DNA of 64,000 nt, taken from NCBI GenBank assembly GCA_951804985.1, contig OX638131.1:91697349-91761348 (forward strand). The letters are read 5' to 3'. This DNA is from Dryomyza anilis. Lineage: Eukaryota > Arthropoda > Insecta > Diptera > Dryomyzidae. Position 1 is the stretch's first letter; every line of letters starts with the position of its first letter. The notes under the pieces were generated by a model. That model did no database searches, was not told where the DNA came from, and saw only the letters and a program-made list of their open reading frames with translations. A program made the translations under genes and the position numbers. Below are positions 23,240 to 34,097 of this stretch, piece by piece.

Positions 23240-24839
23240 ACGAGCCAAGAAAATTCAGGATCTCGCACGCTTTAGACAACATTAAAGGAAATATGATACG
23301 TTGGTCGAGGTAAGATTAGATATCGCGATTTTATTATTATTCAAATGGAGGAGAATGAGTTTCGAAAAACTTGTAAATCCCACATGTTTGATTCACTTCA
23401 ATTACTTAAAATGTGTTTCAATAGCCAACTCATATATATTTTTATTTTATATTATTTTAAGATTATTGCCGCTATTTGCCATTTAGCTTAAAGTTTAATT
23501 ACTGCCTACAGTATTGCAAATAATTTATTCTCATTAATCAATAATTCATTCAGCAACGCACTCATCCATCACTCAATTATTCCCATCATATCAAAATTCT
23601 TTGCTAAACTTAAACCACCGACAGCAAGGCAATTATTTTAATGAAACGATACAGAAAATAATACCAAATATTTCGCCATTTGTGGCATTTCGTTTACACC
23701 CTGATGTCAAAATATTAATCTTAACGAAATTCCAACTGAGCAGCAAGTAAATTATTAATGCAACTCATTCGTCATGCACTCAGTGACTTCAAAAAGGATT
23801 TTTTTGTCATCCTCCTACCGCTAGCTTGGCTTTTCACGTAGTAGATTTGGTTAAGTTACTCATCGGTGACACTTTTTCGACTATTATTCACTACCACTGC
23901 GTTGGCATATGTTGCCAAATAGCAGTAGAAATTTAAAATGTAATAAATTTACAAATCAAACATTTTTCAAATGGTATTTTTTTAGATTTCAAAACACTTA
24001 GTCACCTCTCACCATATGCAACTTATCATTTAAAGTGTCGTTTTTAATAAATTATATTCTAAATAATATTTGTCAAAATAGTAGTAATAAAGAGTAGTTA
24101 GAAAAGAGTAGTAAATTTAGCAAATTGTAGTAACAAATAATACAAATAGCTTAAATCTAAGGGAAAAGTAGCATCAAATCGTAAAAATAGATGTGCTAGC
24201 GCCTTAGGGATAACGTTATAATAGCAAACCAAACGAACAAAAAAATGGTAACTCTTTGCAATAAATTGACGCTCGTTTTGCGTAGCTGAGTTTCGCTTCG
24301 TCTTTATTAAAAACGCTTTAAATATGGCATCACAGCTTGGCAACGCATTTAGCATATTTTAGCAACAGATGCGACAAAGTGCCAGTGTTGCCAACAGCAG
24401 CAGTGTTGGCAATGCCACTGAATGTGGGAGAATGCGTACTATGTATGTGTTTATCTGTATGTCTGTCTTTCGTTGACTTATGTCGGTGAAAATGAAAATG
24501 TTTGCTATTTGCAAAAAAAAAATTGTGGCGAGAAACGGATAGAGAACTACTATAGAAGCCAATGAGTTAGAAATAGGGATGAAAAATTAAAGATAAATAG
24601 CAGTGTTGGAAAGAGAAGAAATGTATGGCCAAATTATTGATATAGAAATTGACAGTAGCGTTTCTCAAAACTCCATAGTTTTCTGAATAAAAATATTAAC
24701 ATTAAGGGCCGGTTTCACAAGTGTTAAGTGTTTCTATTCCAAATATTCTATTGGTACCTCTGAGTTAAAGAGGCAGTTAACCGAAGATGGTGCAAACGGC
24801 CCTAAGTCACTTATGTTTTTTTGGGTAAAGCTCAATTAT
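23240..24839. other. No gene seen
   Basis: AT-rich. Minus-strand frames at 24098-24355 and 24359-24562 and a plus-strand frame at 23301-23486 have no domain I recognise. Confidence 0.45.
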
Positions 24840-26330
24840 CCTTCCGGTTAATTCTTCTTACCACGGATAAATAATCTTACCCGACAATTCTATATCCCGA
24901 CAATTTTCCTGCGACATTCTCCACAGACAATTCCTTTGCGACACAATTTTTTCCCGAGACAACACTTTCCCAGGTTAATTTTTACTACCTCGAATAATTC
25001 TTATCCGAAATTCTATATCGATACAATTCTCTATAATTTAAACTTCTTATACAATTCATTCCCGAGACAATTTTCCAAGGTTAGTTTTTATTATCACGGA
25101 TAATTCATACCCGAAAATTGCATCGAAACAACAAATATCAGTGCAAAAACAATGGCTGTCCAGTTAATAATTCTACGAGATGATGCAAACTTCTCGCAGA
25201 ATTCTTCCCCAAGAAAATTTTTCCCGGATAAATAAAACTTCCACAAAAACTTGCCGGATTTCATTGTCGAGAAAATGTTTTTCTACACTTGTTCGAGACA
25301 GCCAGCTCCTCAGACAATTCTATCCCAAGACAATTTTCACCGAGACAACATATTCAAATTTATCACCGATAACTCGTATTGAACCGTTTTACAAATAGAC
25401 AAATCTATCGCGATAATTCCCATGTTTATTTTTATTAGTTAGGATAATTCTTACCCAATAATTCTATATAGAGACAATTCTCCCGCGGTACTTAATCTCT
25501 AAAACATTGTTCTGCGGTCAATTCTTCTTCAATATAATTTAAACTTCTCTGACAATTTATTCTCCTGACAATTTTACCCAGAGACAACGCATTTCCTAGA
25601 TTAATTTTTATTACCGCGAATAATTCTTACAATTTTGCATCGACATAACAAATAACAGCCCAAAAACAATAGCTCTCAAGTCAATACTTCTTCGAGATAA
25701 TTCAAAATTCCGCAAAATTCTATCCTGAGTCAATTATTCCGGAATAAATAAAACTTCCACAAAAACTTTCCGGATTATTGTCGAGAAAATGATTTTTTTT
25801 ACACCTGTTCAAGACAATGCAACCTCTTCATACAATTCTTTCTCGAGATAAATTTTCACCGATATATACCATTCACATTTATCCGCGGATAATACTTCTT
25901 ATTCCCCATAGCTTTTATACGACAGTTCTACACGTAGACTATCTCCCCCGATAATTCATCTCAAAACAATTCTTTTTCGGTTTATTCTTCGAGATAATTT
26001 CTCCCTTTTGGACAATTCATTCCCGAGGCATTTTTGCCCGTGAAAATATTTCTCCAAAATGAAATGAAAGGGACCAATTGTCCCTGATAAATATTTCGAG
26101 TAAAATATATCCTATTCCTGTATAAATCTGGTATGAACAAACTAATTAAGTCTAATAAATGTTTAACTCGATATTGGACAATTTTACCTCAAACATTTCT
26201 TTCCCGACAATTTCGCGCCGAGACAATACAACACCAAGACTATTCTTTTAAGAACTACTCTTCTCAGAGACAATTCATACACCTCGGACAAATCTATCCC
26301 GAGACAACAATTCCTCAAATATGAATTGTT
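24840..26330. repeat. Degenerate array of GACAATTC/CCCGAGACAA words with a 516-bp higher order
   Basis: Words such as CCCGAGACAATTTT, GATAATTC and GACAATTCTT recur every 15-40 bp throughout. A longer duplication is superimposed: AAAACTTCCACAAAAACTT occurs at about 25235 and 25751 (516 bp apart). It is flanked in both copies by GGATAAATA/GGAATAAATA, TTGTCGAGAAAATG and TTTTCACCGA. Frames at 25180-25398 and 26133-26324 follow the repeat and look non-coding. Confidence 0.7.
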
Positions 26331-27440
26331 TTACGGAAGATATGAAAGGGAGAAATTGTCATTTTGTCAATTGTTAATTTTGTCCGAATCCTGTCAATAT
26401 TAGTAAGTATGTAAAAACAACAAAAATATACTACAATTTTTTAAAAATTACAAAACCCAGTAGTCGCCTCAACTTTTGGATTTGTTTTGTGCAATTTAAA
26501 TAGATTTACATACATTTTGGCGCAAAATTTATTCAATTTGAAAATAATAACGCAGTAGTAACAGGTTTATAAATAGATTTTCCAGCATTATAAGCAGTAG
26601 GATCAAATACAAACATTGTTTCATACACAGGATTCTAGATAGCGTAGTAGCAACAACGCTATCTAGACACTTTTTGCTCTGCTACTATTGCTGTTGCTGA
26701 TGATGATTTATAAGCAACAAATCTATAGCAAATTGTAGGCAGAAGAGTTAAGAGAAAGGACGAAGTGTATCGTCGCATGCAGGTTGCAGCTGCTATTGCT
26801 GTTGCTACTTTAACACTCAATGCTGTGAACTTCAGCACATGAGCAACTATGTTGCTCGTATGTGTTGTGTCACCAGCAGCATCGCTACAGACAGTGGCTA
26901 GAACAATAGTAGCAAAAAGAACAACAACACCGATAGTAGTAGTTGTAGTAGCAGCAAAATATGCAGTACTTCCAACAGAAAATGCGCCACAGCTGTTATT
27001 TTCCAACGCGTAATCCTTTTATTAATCCCACGACCAGATTAATCCTCTGCTGCCGTCGTTGTTGTTCGTGTTGCTCCTACCATTGATGTGGTTGTTGCTA
27101 CTGCAAATACGCTGGCAACACTGTCTGTATTTGTGAGAGTATAAGATTTACATATTACGATGTATAAATGACAGCGAAATATCGTAGGCAAATAAAAAAT
27201 AAGAAAGTAGTAGTAAATAAGCTATGGAAATAAGTGCAATTTCTTAAAGAAATATGAAACAACATATCGAAGAAGAAGTAATTAAAATTTTTAAATTCCA
27301 ATTACAAATTTCTAGCAACAATCAACCAATTTGTCAGACTAAAAAAAAGAATATAACAAAATCCATGGTTATGCTTTTTATACCGACACCGAATTTATTA
27401 TATGTTTTTACAAATTCTCATAAAAATCTACTATATCTTT
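26331..27440. other. No gene seen; trinucleotide-rich patch at 26640-27130
   Basis: The 115-codon minus-strand frame at 26659-27006 translates to an Ala/Thr/Val-rich chain with a hydrophobic stretch. It lies over GTAGCAACA/GTTGCT-type low-complexity DNA, and I do not accept it as a gene. DNA at 27131-27440 lies 3' of the gene at 27464 and is AT-rich. Confidence 0.45.
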
Positions 27441-27445
27441 ATAAT

Positions 27446-27451
27446 TTTATT
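27446..27451 (-). terminator. Polyadenylation signal AATAAA of the secreted-protein gene
   Basis: AATAAA on the minus strand, 13 nt after the stop codon (27464-27466). This gives a very short 3' untranslated region if used; no alternative is as close. Confidence 0.55.
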
Positions 27452-27463
27452 TATCGAGATAGT

Positions 27464-29500
27464 TTAACCAGCGGCCGGAACTTCGTTGTTATCTGATTGA
27501 TCACTACCTCCACTCGCGGATTCATCGGTATTCCCGGATCCATCGGGTATAGGTTCAGCGTTATTCTCCGATTCGCCGCTACTTTCGGGTACAGGTTCAG
27601 GTTCAGCGTTATTGCCGGATTCACCGCTACTTTCGGGAACAGGTTCAGGTTCAGCGTTGTTTTCGGATTCTTCGCTACTTTGGGATTCACTGTTACTCTC
27701 TGATTCACCGCTACTTTCGGGAACAGGTTCAGGTTCAGCGTTGTTTTCGGATTCTTCGCTACTTTGGGATTCACTGTTACTCTCTGATTCGCTGTTACTC
27801 TCTGATTCACTTTGACTCTCTGATTCACTGTTACTCTCTGATTCACTGTTACTCTCAGATTCACTGCTACTCTCAGATTCGCTGTTACTCGCAGATTCAC
27901 TGTTACTCTCAGATTCGCTGCTACTCTCGGATTCATCGCCAACATCGGCTTCTACCAAAACATTGATACGGGCCTCGACATCATAACGCTCTACGACGAA
28001 CTCCGCCAGCGTCTGAACGAAGCACGCGCTTTTTTCGTATTTGAGACGCAACAGAGTACCACCAGCTAAAATAACTTCATTGAATTCTTTTCGTGAATCT
28101 TGGGTCAATTTTACCACCAATTTCCTTGATTCCTCTGAGCAACTAAGTACTGCTGCTTTCGAATCATCGCTCTGCAGACACGACTTCACCTCCTCTATTA
28201 CTGTAGCCAAAAGTTCTTCATTCTTGTTGAGAACACTCTGCACTTGATCTTCGTAGAGTTGTAATTCATTGTCAATTTCTTCGGCACATGAGGACAAGAG
28301 GCCAGCGTACCGATTAACAAACTCATTAATGATATTTTCGGCCTGTGCCTGAATTTCGGCGTTTCCATTGGTGTCTTTGGCAACACGTGCCAACACATTA
28401 CTTGCCCAGTTGTTCCATTGCTGTAGGACAAATCGCTCCTGTCGCTGAATTTGCTGTGTCGTACGAATGCGTACTTCGCCCACGATCTGTTCCAGTTTCT
28501 GTGTTTTAACATTGGTCACCTGCAGAGCTGTATAAATTCTCTTAAGTGAAATGCGCTTAATGGCATTGCGCACACCGCGTACTTGTTGCTGCAGATCGGC
28601 ACGTATAGCCAAAACTAACCCACGGAATTTGCTAACATTCGTTATTAGAATATCCTGCGAATCAGCACTAATCTGTGTGATATATGATTGCACCTCACGG
28701 AAGATGTATTCTTTTATATTGATAGAGCTCTGGAAGATGCCAGAAGTACTGTCAGAAGAACCATCTGCAGATTCATTGGAGGACGAAACTTCAGCATTGG
28801 ATTCTGCTGAGCCATCTGCAGATTCATTTGAGGATGGAGCTTCAACATTGGACTCTGCTGAGTCGTTCGTGTTAACCCTTCTTCCGATGAATTCGCTAAT
28901 ATCACTCAAAATTTTTGCTATTAAATCGACTGGACTAATTCCTCTAGCGCTTACACCGTCACCTTCAACAGAACCACTTGCAGCGGAATCTTCAGTAGAA
29001 CCACCTGCAGATCCTCCAGCGGAATCTTCAGTAGAACCACCTGCAGATCCTCCAGCGTTTCCAGCAGCTTCCTCAGAACCAGAATCTCCTGCAGATCCCC
29101 CCACAGAACCTCCCGTAGCACCGCCAGCTGAAACATTTCCCGCGACACTTCCGCCAATACCGTTAACAAGTCCACCGATTATCGCACCTGAACCACTTGA
29201 TCCACCATTGCTTCCACCAGCACCACCACCACCAACTGTACCACTAACACCTTGTTGACCACCAGCACCAATTCCAGCACCTGCACCGCCACTACCACCA
29301 GCACCAATTCCAACACCTACATCAATTCCACCGCCCGCACCAAGGCCAGGACCTGCGATACTACTTTGACTTACAGATATGGTGCCACTACCTCCCAGTA
29401 GTCCTCCGCCTCCGAGTAACAATGGACGCGGTTCGGCAATAGCCGTCCGCAGCACCACTGTCATCAGAGTTAATGTTAATAGATTCAATGTGGTTCTCAT
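27464..29500 (-). CDS. Secreted Gly-rich / helical / Ser-Glu-repeat protein, 678 residues
   Basis: I do not recognise the family. The frame extends 10 codons upstream, but only to a GTG (29530); the ATG at 29500 in context AACAAAATG is the better start. Residues 1-22 (MRTTLNLLTLTLMTVVLRTA..) form a signal peptide with likely cleavage after Ala22. About residues 30-185 are Gly/Ser/Ala-rich, with GGSTEDSAGGSAGGSTEDSA repeats. About 214-250 hold two Ser/Asn/Glu repeats with N-glycosylation motifs. About 253-520 are a charged helical core with four cysteines (near 404, 440, 453, 492), the only ones, so perhaps two disulfides. From about 522 on the chain is Ser/Glu-rich and acidic, with a 28-residue unit containing NNAEPEPVPESSGESE in tandem. 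No intron is apparent. A secreted structural, glue-like or mucin-like protein is an inference. Antisense frames of up to 235 codons over the biased sequence are shadows. Confidence 0.85.
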   Translation of the reverse strand: MRTTLNLLTLTLMTVVLRTAIAEPRPLLLGGGGLLGGSGTISVSQSSIAGPGLGAGGGIDVGVGIGAGGSGGAGAGIGAGGQQGVSGTVGGGGAGGSNGGSSGSGAIIGGLVNGIGGSVAGNVSAGGATGGSVGGSAGDSGSEEAAGNAGGSAGGSTEDSAGGSAGGSTEDSAASGSVEGDGVSARGISPVDLIAKILSDISEFIGRRVNTNDSAESNVEAPSSNESADGSAESNAEVSSSNESADGSSDSTSGIFQSSINIKEYIFREVQSYITQISADSQDILITNVSKFRGLVLAIRADLQQQVRGVRNAIKRISLKRIYTALQVTNVKTQKLEQIVGEVRIRTTQQIQRQERFVLQQWNNWASNVLARVAKDTNGNAEIQAQAENIINEFVNRYAGLLSSCAEEIDNELQLYEDQVQSVLNKNEELLATVIEEVKSCLQSDDSKAAVLSCSEESRKLVVKLTQDSRKEFNEVILAGGTLLRLKYEKSACFVQTLAEFVVERYDVEARINVLVEADVGDESESSSESESNSESASNSESESSSESESNSESESNSESESQSESESNSESESNSESQSSEESENNAEPEPVPESSGESESNSESQSSEESENNAEPEPVPESSGESGNNAEPEPVPESSGESENNAEPIPDGSGNTDESASGGSDQSDNNEVPAAG
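27520..27940 (-). repeat. Coding minisatellite in the tail of the secreted-protein gene
   Basis: Within the coding sequence, 12- to 18-bp units (plus-strand words ACTCTCTGATTC and CTGTTACTCTC) encode Ser-Glu runs. An 84-bp unit (28 codons) is present twice in near-identical form at about 27630-27795, then in shorter pieces. Unit lengths are multiples of three, so copy-number change would keep the frame. Confidence 0.85.
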
Positions 29501-29526
29501 TTTGTTACTGTCCAAAACCTGTTTAG

Positions 29527-29563
29527 ACACTGTCGGTGCATTGAGAATGCAAAAGCTTTTATA
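29527..29563 (-). promoter_or_regulatory. TATA box and initiator of the secreted-protein gene
   Basis: TATAAAAG lies at 29563-29556 on the minus strand. An initiator-like GACAGTG has its A at 29531, 32 nt downstream of the TATA start, the normal spacing. This would give a 5' untranslated leader of about 30 nt before the ATG at 29500. A strong TATA promoter with a short leader fits a tissue-specific, highly expressed secreted protein (inference). Confidence 0.7.
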
Positions 29564-29569
29564 GTTGAA

Positions 29570-30215
29570 ATTTGCTTAAATTTTATAATGATCGTCGATC
29601 TGTTTAGATACATTAATCAATAGTAAAACAATATTCGTTTCTGAACACTTTAATTTAATAATAGTTCCATTGTTATTAGTAGAAAATAGAGTTAAAACCA
29701 AATGGACTGTTCCCCTGTTTATATGAGAACATTATATTTACACATAACGTATTGGAAATTGTATTGCATTTTTAAATCTATACTAAATGGACATTATACA
29801 ATAAAACTAACATTGACTTACATCAAACCGTGACTATTTATACAACTGCCAGAAGTAAACGATGCCATGTTTGCGCTAATAAACGTCACCATCTGTTACA
29901 TTATTATATTGTCCACAAGTGACTGGGATTATGGGGGCGATTCACTTTATTTGATCAATTTGAATTATGCAACAATTCTACTACAATGTATAGAACTTAC
30001 ATTTACCGCAACTTTAATCTAACATTGAGATTTGGAGTTTCTTAATTTGAAGAACTTCACGCTATTGAAAAGCGAGTTAACTCTAATAGGGAAGTTTAAG
30101 TAACACGGGAAATTTGGTTATTCAGAATATGTTACCAGTAAGCGGCTCCGGAATATTCCTGTATTATATGAGGCGAAGCACAAGTCTTTGTCGATCTATC
30201 ACGCCTATTCAGCGT
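29570..30215. other. Upstream flank of the gene, no other gene seen
   Basis: AT-rich. Any enhancers of the gene at 29500 probably lie here, but I cannot identify specific sites. Confidence 0.4.
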
Positions 30216-30556
30216 AGAATAATATAATAGTTTGGCGCTACAGTCCTCTATAGAACTTCGTCCGAGCTCTCTCACCATTTGAGCTGTGCGTGTTATATTT
30301 GTACTCAAAGTGGTGGGACCTACAGTTTTTTGCCGAACCCGAACGGCGGATGAGAGCTTTTCATAGGCAATGTTTTACTCTCGTAGGTTTGCTATGTACT
30401 ACCGAGAGGAAGCGTCGCATAGATAAGTGTTTTCTATGAAAAAGATATTGGCAGTCGCTGGGGATCGAACCGCAGAACTTTCGACTCGTAGTCGAACGCA
30501 CCAGCAACTTTTCGCTCGTAGTCCAACGCCCTAACCAGACAAGCTACCGACGCTAC
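30216..30556 (-). mobile_element. tRNA-derived SINE, copy 2 (duplicated-arm head)
   Basis: The body matches the SINE at 8873 (TGAGAGCTTTTCATAGGCAA, CAAAGTGGTGGGACCTACAG, AATAGTTTGGCGCTACAGTC on plus). The head differs: on the minus strand it begins GTAGCGTCGGTAGCTTGTCT and carries two versions of the GCGTTSGACTACGAGYCGAA arm before a GCGGTTCGATCCCC B box. It is the same head type as 19222-19318. Confidence 0.85.
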
Positions 30557-30589
30557 AGCTTATGATATTCTAAATTTTGACCTGTTACG

Positions 30590-30715
30590 AATGTGATTTC
30601 AAGATTGGCAGAAGAACACCAAATCTCTTAATCGACTAAGGAAGAGCGTGACCTCTATAAATTTTCTTATATTTCGTACCAAATACGTTTACTCTTAGTG
30701 AAGGGTATACATTTA
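30590..30715 (+). mobile_element. Helentron-associated element, 3' fragment
   Basis: AATCGACTAAGGA, then CGTACCAAATACGTTTACTC and TTAGTGAAGGGTATAC match the 3' end of the element at 8135. The microsatellite part is lost. Confidence 0.55.
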
Positions 30716-30920
30716 TTACCAGGTATAATTTAAATCTAAAATCTAAATTATTGGCTGTTATCTCACAAACGACTCCTCACTATAGGTGCTATATATATTA
30801 CGGAGTCAGCTGCTCCTGACGTTTTGGGCATTTCAATTAAATGTGACATGCCTCGGTTTTCTGGAATGGTGCAAGGCATACTTAACACCTTTTGACTTAC
30901 ACACTGTCTACACTAGCTTT

Positions 30921-31209
30921 AATAATAGTTTGGCGCTACAGTCCTGAAGAACTTAGGCCGAGCTTTGTCACCATTTGAGCTGTGTGTGTTATATTTGTAC
31001 TCAAAGTGGTGGGACCTACAGTATAATGCCGAATCCGAACGGCGGGCTGAGTGCTTTTCATAGGCAATATTTACTCTCGTAGGTTTGCCATTGACTTCCG
31101 AGAGGTAGCGTCGCATAGTAAAATGTTTTCTATGAAAAATAAGTTGAAAGTCACAGGAATTAAATCCGGAACCTTTCAGCTAGTAGCACTAACCAAACGA
31201 GCCACGACC
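30921..31209 (-). mobile_element. tRNA-derived SINE, copy 3
   Basis: The same body as the copies at 8873 and 30216 (GGCGCTACAGTCC, CAAAGTGGTGGGACCTACAG, CGAATCCGAACGGCGGG on plus). The head is degraded: the B-box region reads TTAAATCCGGAACC on plus and the A box is barely visible near 31195. It abuts the jockey-like fragment that begins at about 31215. Confidence 0.75.
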
Positions 31210-31214
31210 CAAAA

Positions 31215-31650
31215 TGCTATACTCGACCTAAAATGGAATACAATTCGCACATTTGGACAGGAGTTTCCAAATATTTTTTGATGTACGTGAACCGAATACA
31301 ACAGCGTTCAATTTATCGTATGTGTGAGCCCGTTTTATAGGTATTATAATGTTAAGTGTTCGAGTGGAATACGCGGCCTGCTTCCACCAGGGGTGGACTT
31401 GTCTTCGAACCAAGTCAACTTCTTGGTATTTCACTCGGCTCTCAACAGAATCATGCATTACAGCGAGAATTCGGTACCCAGTCGCACGATACGTTTGTGG
31501 AACAATATGCCTACGACTGTTGTTCCCGAAATGTTCGATATAGGCAATTTATAACAAACATCCACCGACTCTATTCAATCTTTTCTCATTCTGCTAACAT
31601 TTCATCCTTTTCATTTTTCAACACTTTCAAAATGCAAGAACAGAATCAAT
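31215..31650 (+). pseudogene. Jockey-like reverse transcriptase, C-terminal fragment
   Basis: This is the C-terminal end of a non-LTR retrotransposon polyprotein. From 31233 the DNA encodes MEYNSHIWTGVSKYF, matching the conserved MEYxSHxWxG segment after the RT active site in the jockey superfamily. The frame at 31324-31554 gives MSPFYRYYNVKCSSGIRGLL and later NRIMHYSENSVPSRTIRLWN and FDIGNL, the usual C-terminal motifs (FYRYYxGxCSSEL, HYRENSFxxRTxRxWN). Frameshifts separate the blocks, so it is dead. The same family, in the other orientation, is at 34278-37800. Confidence 0.8.
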
Positions 31651-31860
31651 CTTCCGATGCAATTACTAAAATAAGATCGACCTTCTCAGAACAAAAAGAA
31701 GGTCTACCCTACAAGAACAAGACGGTGCAAGAACAGGAATGACTCGTAATATCAAGAATAAGACTAACATGTCCAATTCGTGTTCTTGTATTTTCTCTAA
31801 TACAAGAACCGTACCGTCTAATGTTGAATCGGTCTTGTAAGCAGTGCTGACGGAATCCAA
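31640..31860. repeat. ACAAGAAC-rich dispersed repeat
   Basis: Words such as ACAAGAACAAGACG, TTCTTGTATT and GATCGACCTTCTC recur here. Similar material is at 41590-41710 (AACAAGAACAAGAACAAAAC, AGATCGACCTGCCGATGC) and more weakly at 57440-57510. Class unknown. Confidence 0.5.
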
Positions 31861-31869
31861 AATACAAAA

Positions 31870-33839
31870 ATAACTAGTATAATAAAACTTTCATGAGTTG
31901 ACTTTGTTTTGATCCTCTTCAAAATGCTAACCTCTCAATTACAGATTTAATTTTTGAAGTAAATACAGATATTTATATGGAAAAAGGGCTCACTTTATGT
32001 TGCTATAAATTTGCGAAATCTACAGCACTCAAACTGTCGCACATACACGCTGCTATAATTGACAATAATATTTCTACATAATAAACTTTAATGCAATATG
32101 TTCATTATTTATGGCGCAATGATTTGCAAAACAAAAAAATCGTACTAAATGAACAGGCAACAAACAGTAACAAATGAAAATGGAGTAGACAAGCAAACAA
32201 AGAGTCAAGGACTCTCACTCAAATCGCCCTCAACACACTCCAAGGGAACATTTACGCGCTAAACGGACGCAAGTCAATCATACGCAAATCACACACAGAA
32301 AACAACAAAAAAAAATGATTTACATGCGAGTCTCGCAAAAAAAAAACCATAAAAAAAAGAACATGAGTTGTGAGAAAATAAGAAAAATGTCATTATTAAC
32401 AACAAACGTTGAAGGAGGCAGCAATAATAATAATAACAACAGCAAACGCACTCAGGACATGCGGCAGGATGCTGGGAAGGAACGATGGAAGGAAGGCAGA
32501 CGAACAAACGCACGCACGGACAGGCGGACGGACGGACGATTGTTGGCAATATCCTGACAGCATCATATCCTGCATGCATGTGTGACGCGCTGAAAAATAC
32601 GCAATCCTTTTGGCAATAAAATATATCCTACAGTCGGTTCGGTTATTGTTGGGGGGGGGAGTGAAGTGTAGTTGGATTTTGGGGAGTTATATGAGCAATA
32701 TAAGGAGTTAAAAGTGTTTGGGAATGCAGCGTAGGTGGGCGAAACATGCGCAGCGTAAAATCACATAAATTTATGTGTATTAAAGTAGATTTGGAAAAGG
32801 ATTATTTTTAATATATTGCTACGAAAAGCACATCCCGCCCGCATGCAGTTGCGGCAGAGTTTGGCAGGAGCAGATCCGCCACCGAGTGGCTTGAAGGCAA
32901 CTACTATGACTACAAAAACATATAAATGGCTGCCCAAGTGGCTGCAGCAGCAACCAGTAGATCGGAAGCAGGAGGAGCAGCGGTTTAAATATATTAAACA
33001 TATTGCAATATGAGCTACATTTTTGCGTACGAATTGCGTCGTTTTTTTATTGTTATTATTGTATAAGCTACATAAAGGACAACAAAATAAAAATGTAGCA
33101 TGAAATTTATATGTTGTTTCCTTGACGACCGTGTTGTCAATAATGACAGAAACTCTGTAGAAAATATTTCTATGCATATGACTTGTTTGAATGATGATGA
33201 TATTGATGATGATGATATTTGACGTGGCAGCCAGCCAGCGAAATCCTTGTAATGTCCTCACGACGGTCATGCATTTTATGCGCCATTATTATAAGCTGCT
33301 GTTTGTTGTATTTAATGGCAACTGCTTAGGCGCTTCTACGTATGATTTTCATGCGGATTTAATATGTCTTGAGTACTGTCAATTCTGATGCCAAAGAAGA
33401 CATCATTTCTTTAGAATTTGTTATTATAGCAAAGCATTTTATGGGGTTATAAAGCGTATTTTAGAATACGTAGGCATTTTTTAAATTTATGGGAATTTGG
33501 TTATAATATGTATATGGTGAAAAAAAATCCAATGGTCCAACGATTATATAAAGTTTATGTAACGAAACGATTATATTTTTACTACCAGTTTCATTGCAAT
33601 TGCTATCGAAGTAGTCGACGAATTAGTTTAACAACGTTAAATAGCAAGATTCTTCCTATTCACTGCTTTCTGTAAACATGGAAATGGTCATATTTAGGTG
33701 CTTTTGTATTTTGCAAATATCAATTGAATTTCTAAAAACACAAATTTGTAATGCTGGGAACTTCTTCGATTCCACAAAATTCGGATGTTATGAAATTTCC
33801 GTCACTTCGACTCTGTCAAATCCCAAGTAGAGATTGTTA
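31870..33839. other. No gene accepted; low-complexity frames
   Basis: Frames at 32289-32579 (minus), 32315-32557 (plus) and 32761-33270 (minus, 169 codons) lie over AAT/AAC, GACGGACG and GATGATGAT tracts. The 169-codon frame reads Ile/Cys-rich with no domain. I cannot exclude a small exon, but see no splice or promoter evidence for one. Confidence 0.45.
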
Positions 33840-33841
33840 TA

Positions 33842-34097
33842 AAGGGTTTTTCAATAAGAGCGCTACAAAAGTTTTTTTTTTCTTCAGTAAGGTTTGCCAT
33901 TTCATGATGGAAAGATATTGGAGCCAACAACGAGTCGAAATTATTAAAATTTACAACCGAAATTCGAATTCGTATATCTTTCCATCATGAAATGGCAAAC
34001 CTTACTGAAGATAAATGTCAAAAGAGCGGCAAGAAATATGGCGTCGTTTGCTGTCCCTGTTGCTCTACTTTTGTAGCGTCCCTGTTGAAAAACCCTT
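33842..34097. mobile_element. Mariner fold-back MITE, 256 bp
   Basis: The ends are those of the element at 658 (AAGGGTTTTTCAATAAGAGC left, GTTGAAAAACCCTT right) and it is flanked by TA (33840-33841, 34098-34099). Inside, the start of the transposase gene occurs twice in opposite orientation: CAGTAAGGTTTGCCATTTCA at about 33886 and its complement ending near 34012. The middle (MERYWSQQRVEIIKIYNRN in plus orientation) forms the spacer. It is non-autonomous and can fold into a hairpin. Confidence 0.85.

Noticed and set aside
26659..27006. 115-codon minus-strand frame with a hydrophobic stretch
   Set aside because: Ala/Thr/Val content follows GCA/ACA trinucleotide-rich DNA; no conserved feature.
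27451..27945. 164-codon minus-strand frame rich in NLRVTVNQRV
   Set aside because: It is an alternative frame of the Ser/Glu minisatellite in the real gene.
28551..29258. 235-codon plus-strand frame antisense to the secreted-protein gene
   Set aside because: It lies over the Gly/Ser-biased sequence of the real gene, which keeps the opposite strand open; it has no signal peptide, promoter or domain of its own.
29501..29530. Ten-codon N-terminal extension of the secreted protein
   Set aside because: The extension begins with GTG, not ATG, overlaps the predicted transcription start, and would place charged residues ahead of the signal peptide; ATG at 29500 is preferred.
32761..33270. 169-codon minus-strand frame
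   Set aside because: Low-complexity Ile/Asn/Cys-rich translation over GATGAT and AAT tracts, with no domain or promoter.
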